From NCBI RefSeq assembly GCF_024609785.1, contig NZ_JANHJQ010000016.1, positions 1-34,856 on the forward strand: a stretch of DNA of 34,856 nucleotides. The letters run 5' to 3'. The notes below the pieces were generated by a model. That model was given only the letters and a program-made list of their open reading frames with translations, was not told where the DNA came from and did no database searches. Of this stretch, positions 32,178-34,856 are shown in pieces. The translations under genes were made by a program, and so were the position numbers. Numbering within the stretch: the stretch's first letter is position 1; every line of letters begins with the position of its first letter. This DNA comes from Pseudalkalibacillus decolorationis. GTDB taxonomy: Bacteria > Bacillota > Bacilli > Bacillales > Fictibacillaceae.

Positions 32178-33260
32178 ATGGCTTATAACAACGTACAAAA
32201 TGCAACCAATCGAACATTTGAAAGAGCATTACCTTATGACAAATATACAGATCCTAAGGTATTAGAAAAAGAAATGGAGCTCGTTTTCTCAAAGTCGTGG
32301 CAGCTTGTAGGCCATGTTAGTCAAGTAGAAAAAGCGGGAGATTTTTTTACAACTGAAGTAGCGGGTGAGCCTATTATCGTAAATCGCGGAAAAGATGAAG
32401 TGGTACGTGCATTTTACAATGTTTGTCCGCATCGTGCGACAAAGCTTGAAAGAACAGAGGCGGGAAATAAGAAAATTTTACAGTGTGGTTACCATGGATG
32501 GACATTCAAGCTTGATGGGCAGCTGAATAAAGCACCTAACTTTCGAGGAGAAGATGAAGCTTGTGTGAAGGATGCTTGTTTACGATCTGTCCGAATGGAG
32601 GTTGTGGAATCATTAATTTTTGTGAACCTGGATGACAACGCGGAACTGTTAAGCGAGTCATATGGAGATTTCTTCGATAAATTGGGCAAGTTCCCTTTTT
32701 TAAGTGAGTTAAAAAGAACTCACCGAAGAACACGAGTTATTAAAGCGAACTGGAAAGCTTATATAGACAACTATTTAGAGTGTGATCATTGCCACGTTGC
32801 CCATCCTAGTTTCGTTGCGGCGTTGGATATGAATGATTACCAAATTACTATGTGTGACAATTATTCTATTCAAGGTACCGTTGTGAAACCGGATAAGAAA
32901 TACGGAACAGTTAGTTTAGATGAAGCTGAAATGCAAGGCGGTTCATTCTACTGGTTGTGGCCGAATTTGATGTTGACGATTTACCCAGGTCCTGGGAATA
33001 TGGCAAGCATTCAAATGGTACCGATTGACCACGAAACATCTTTAGCCGTTTACACCTATTATTTCCGTGATGAAAACTTGTCTCAAGAGGAAAAGGATTT
33101 AATGACATTCGCTGAACAAGTTCGTCAAGAGGATATCGAGCTTGTAGAGTTGGAGCAAATTGGATTTCGTTCCCGTGCATTTAATAAAGGAAGATATTCA
33201 TCTTCAGAAAAAGCGATCGGACAATTTCATGAAATGGTATTGGAGGCCCTCGATGAGTAA
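32178..33260 (+). CDS. Rieske non-heme iron monooxygenase, large subunit (GbcA/CMO-like)
   Basis: A 360-residue aromatic-ring-hydroxylating-dioxygenase-type alpha subunit. Rieske [2Fe-2S] ligands are C83, H85, C103 and H106 (CPHRATKLE and CGYHGWTF). The catalytic domain has the iron ligands H204 and H209 in NYLECDHCHVAHP, with D319 in RQEDIEL as the likely third ligand. NYLEC-HC--AHP and the FNKGRY segment near the end recall glycine betaine/choline monooxygenase-type enzymes, which oxidise N-methyl groups. The substrate is not proven. ATG 32178 follows GGAGGAG by eight bases. It overlaps the aldehyde dehydrogenase by eight bases. No reductase partner is in the window; it may lie beyond the right edge. 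Confidence 0.88.
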   Translation: MAYNNVQNATNRTFERALPYDKYTDPKVLEKEMELVFSKSWQLVGHVSQVEKAGDFFTTEVAGEPIIVNRGKDEVVRAFYNVCPHRATKLERTEAGNKKILQCGYHGWTFKLDGQLNKAPNFRGEDEACVKDACLRSVRMEVVESLIFVNLDDNAELLSESYGDFFDKLGKFPFLSELKRTHRRTRVIKANWKAYIDNYLECDHCHVAHPSFVAALDMNDYQITMCDNYSIQGTVVKPDKKYGTVSLDEAEMQGGSFYWLWPNLMLTIYPGPGNMASIQMVPIDHETSLAVYTYYFRDENLSQEEKDLMTFAEQVRQEDIELVELEQIGFRSRAFNKGRYSSSEKAIGQFHEMVLEALDE

Positions 33261-34704
33261 AAATGTGAGTGAAGTAAAGTCTACGAAAAAGTTCTTAATG
33301 ATCAATGGCCAAAAAATAGAAACAGCTAAATACGCATCTCTTAAATCCCCTTATTCTGGGGAAGAAATAGCCGAAATTGCAATGGCAGATAAAGAGCTCA
33401 CTGCAAAGGCAATCGATGCCGCCTACAACGCACGTGAAGTAATGGCGAAAATGCCAGCTTACGAACGTGCAGAGATATTGGAAAAGGTTGTTATCCTTTT
33501 AAAAGAAAAAGCAGTTGAAGCAGCAGAAATTATTACTGCTGAATCCGCAAAACCAATTATGTTCTCCAAAGCAGAAGTGGCGAGAACAATTGAAACTTAT
33601 AAGTTTGCAGCTGAAGAAGCGAAAAGAATTCAAGGCGAAACGATACCTTTTGATGGTGCAACAGGAGGAGTAGGCCGAATCGGATATACGGTAAGAGAAC
33701 CTATTGGTGTCATCGGAGCAATAACACCTTTTAACTTCCCAATGAATCTTGTCGCTCATAAAGTAGGACCGGCAATTGCAGCGGGTAACACGATTGTCTT
33801 AAAACCAGCTTCACAGACACCACTTTCTTCCCTTTTTATTGCTGAGATCTTCGAGGAGGCAGGTCTTCCGGCCGGCGTATTAAATGTTGTGACCGGGCCT
33901 GGCGGTATTGTAGGAGAAGCAATTGTTGAAGATGATCGAGTGAGCATGGTTACATTTACAGGCAGCCCAAGTGTAGGGATTGGCATCCGCAGTAAGGCTG
34001 GATTAAAAAAGACCACATTGGAACTCGGTTCAAATTCAGCATTAATTATTGATAAAGAAATTGACATTGATCAAATTATCGATCGCTGTATTATGGGCGC
34101 TTTCTCCAACCAAGGACAAGTATGTATTTCCTTACAGCGGGTTTATGCCCATGAAGATGTTTTTGAAGAGTTTGTAACGAAGTTCACTGAAGCGACGAAG
34201 CAACTGAGAATTGGCGACCCGTTTGATCCGGAAACATATATTTCTGCTTTAATTACCAAAGGAGAAGCGGAACGTGTATTGGGATGGATTGACGAAACCA
34301 AAGGCAGTAATGCAAACATCGCAGCAGGAGGAAACCTGAAGGACGGTATTCTTGAGCCGACAATTATTACGAATGCGGATCACGATTTAAAAGTATCCTG
34401 TCAGGAAGCCTTTGCACCTGTTGTAATTGTGAACAAAGTAAGTTCAGTAGAGGAAGCGGTTAATCAAGTAAATGATTCTCGCTTTGGACTGCAGGCTGGC
34501 ATTTACACGGATAGTGTAAAAAATGCTCTATATGCTTCACAGGAATTGCACGTAGGCGGTGTTATTATTAATGACGTACCGACATTCCGTGTTGACCAGA
34601 TGCCATACGGCGGAGTAAAAGAAAGTGGCACAGGCCGTGAAGGTATTAAGTATGCAGTGGAAGAAATGACCGAAATGAAATTGACCGTTTGGAATCAAAG
34701 CTGA
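33253..34704 (+). CDS. NAD(P)-dependent aldehyde dehydrogenase
   Basis: A 483-residue aldehyde dehydrogenase. Catalytic Cys291 is in GQVCISLQRVY, general base Glu257 in TLELGSNSALII and oxyanion Asn161 in ITPFNFPMNLVAHK. The cofactor-binding loop FTGSPSVGIGI is present. The sequence resembles the ALDH branch with lactaldehyde, phosphonoacetaldehyde and similar small-aldehyde enzymes rather than classical betaine aldehyde dehydrogenase. Its start lies within the end of the Rieske gene (GGAGG at 33242-33246). The aldehyde is therefore probably made by that oxygenase, for example formaldehyde or a dealkylation product. This is inference. A dispersed repeat begins at its stop codon. Confidence 0.9.
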   Translation: MSKNVSEVKSTKKFLMINGQKIETAKYASLKSPYSGEEIAEIAMADKELTAKAIDAAYNAREVMAKMPAYERAEILEKVVILLKEKAVEAAEIITAESAKPIMFSKAEVARTIETYKFAAEEAKRIQGETIPFDGATGGVGRIGYTVREPIGVIGAITPFNFPMNLVAHKVGPAIAAGNTIVLKPASQTPLSSLFIAEIFEEAGLPAGVLNVVTGPGGIVGEAIVEDDRVSMVTFTGSPSVGIGIRSKAGLKKTTLELGSNSALIIDKEIDIDQIIDRCIMGAFSNQGQVCISLQRVYAHEDVFEEFVTKFTEATKQLRIGDPFDPETYISALITKGEAERVLGWIDETKGSNANIAAGGNLKDGILEPTIITNADHDLKVSCQEAFAPVVIVNKVSSVEEAVNQVNDSRFGLQAGIYTDSVKNALYASQELHVGGVIINDVPTFRVDQMPYGGVKESGTGREGIKYAVEEMTEMKLTVWNQS

Positions 34705-34856
34705 TAAGAAAAGCGCAAGCGCCCTGCTTAGCCACGAAGGTCACTGGAAGACCGACGAGGAGGCTGTTGCCGCCGCAGGAGGCCTGAAGTGATCCAAGTG
34801 GTTGGGCGCTGAAGCTGGACATTACATCCATGCCGCAAACTTTTATACTTTCTTTA
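34704..34856 (-). repeat. Dispersed structured repeat (family 1), copy 2, reaches window edge
   Basis: Reverse complement of 24580-24731 with two mismatches seen. It starts on the last base of the aldehyde dehydrogenase stop codon. Read on the plus strand, AGCGCCC (34718-34724) pairs with GGGCGCT (34804-34810), AGCCAC (34730-34735) with GTGGTT (34798-34803), and CACT (34742-34745) with AGTG (34788-34791). GGTC/GACC forms another small hairpin. The result would be a stacked RNA hairpin of about 90 nt. Confidence 0.9.

Noticed and set aside
34646-34831. Minus-strand ORF of 61 codons over the end of the window
   Set aside because: It lies across the aldehyde dehydrogenase end and the dispersed repeat; the same frame arises in the other repeat copy by sequence identity.
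24580-34856. Composite transposon bounded by inverted repeats
   Set aside because: No transposase or integrase lies inside, and the genes within are core-type (metNPQ with riboswitch, yhcR/srtD). The repeats look like dispersed non-autonomous elements.

Overview
The window looks like chromosomal DNA of a Bacillus-like bacterium (Bacillaceae). It is AT-rich with strong AGGAGG-type ribosome binding sites. Several gene sets are arranged as in Bacillus subtilis: ywrD next to two half-size chromate transporters, a MocR regulator divergent from an EamA exporter (like ycxD/ycxC), a yhcR-like nucleotidase followed by its class D sortase, and metNPQ behind an S-box (SAM-I) riboswitch. A sigma-54 (SigL-type) promoter and its activator are also present. 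No phage, plasmid or CRISPR structure is seen.

Layout. 1-745: 3' part of a group II intron (C-terminal reverse transcriptase/maturase, then RNA domains V and VI). 1336-5939: NhaC-type antiporter, gamma-glutamyltransferase-like YwrD and two overlapping chromate-transporter halves, closed by a terminator. 6238-12316: export and regulation block. It holds an EamA transporter facing a MocR regulator across shared TGTACC sites, a second MocR regulator facing two tandem PaiB-like proteins that each carry the same 36-bp upstream element, and a LysE-family exporter. 12317-12968 is a gene-poor stretch with a truncated gene and several hairpins. 12969-15799: a GyrI-like/DoxX/unknown operon (minus strand) facing a YafY-type WYL regulator, plus decayed fragments. 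15813-17124: an Erm(D)-like 23S rRNA methyltransferase behind a long leader with a 16-residue leader peptide, two terminators and competing hairpins. 17224-21721 (minus): deoR-dtnK-pdxA2-gntP, a complete four-carbon sugar-acid (threonate/erythronate-type) uptake and catabolism operon. 21953-24559: nucleoside hydrolase and nucleoside transporter behind twin LacI/CcpA-like palindromes. 24862-27572: wall-anchored 5'-nucleotidase plus sortase. 27592-30394: SAM-riboswitch-controlled methionine ABC transporter. 30582-34704: sigma-54 activator divergent from a Rieske monooxygenase-aldehyde dehydrogenase operon.

Two families of dispersed, hairpin-forming repeats run through the second half. One (about 150 bp) lies at 24580-24731 and, inverted, at 34704-34856. 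The other (about 92 bp) lies at 16011-16101 and 24733-24826, and a 21-bp trace sits at 12475-12495 beside a truncated gene.

Functional picture: extracellular nucleotides could be dephosphorylated by the wall-anchored YhcR, imported by NupC and split by the nucleoside hydrolase. Threonate-like acids would enter by GntP, be phosphorylated by DtnK and oxidised by PdxA2 to dihydroxyacetone phosphate. The Rieske/ALDH pair probably oxidises a methylated amine or similar small substrate under nitrogen-type (sigma-54) control. The most striking item is the erm leader: its peptide has the Arg-X-Arg arrest motif at the same codons as the ErmD leader, and a dispersed repeat lies between the first terminator and the methyltransferase gene.
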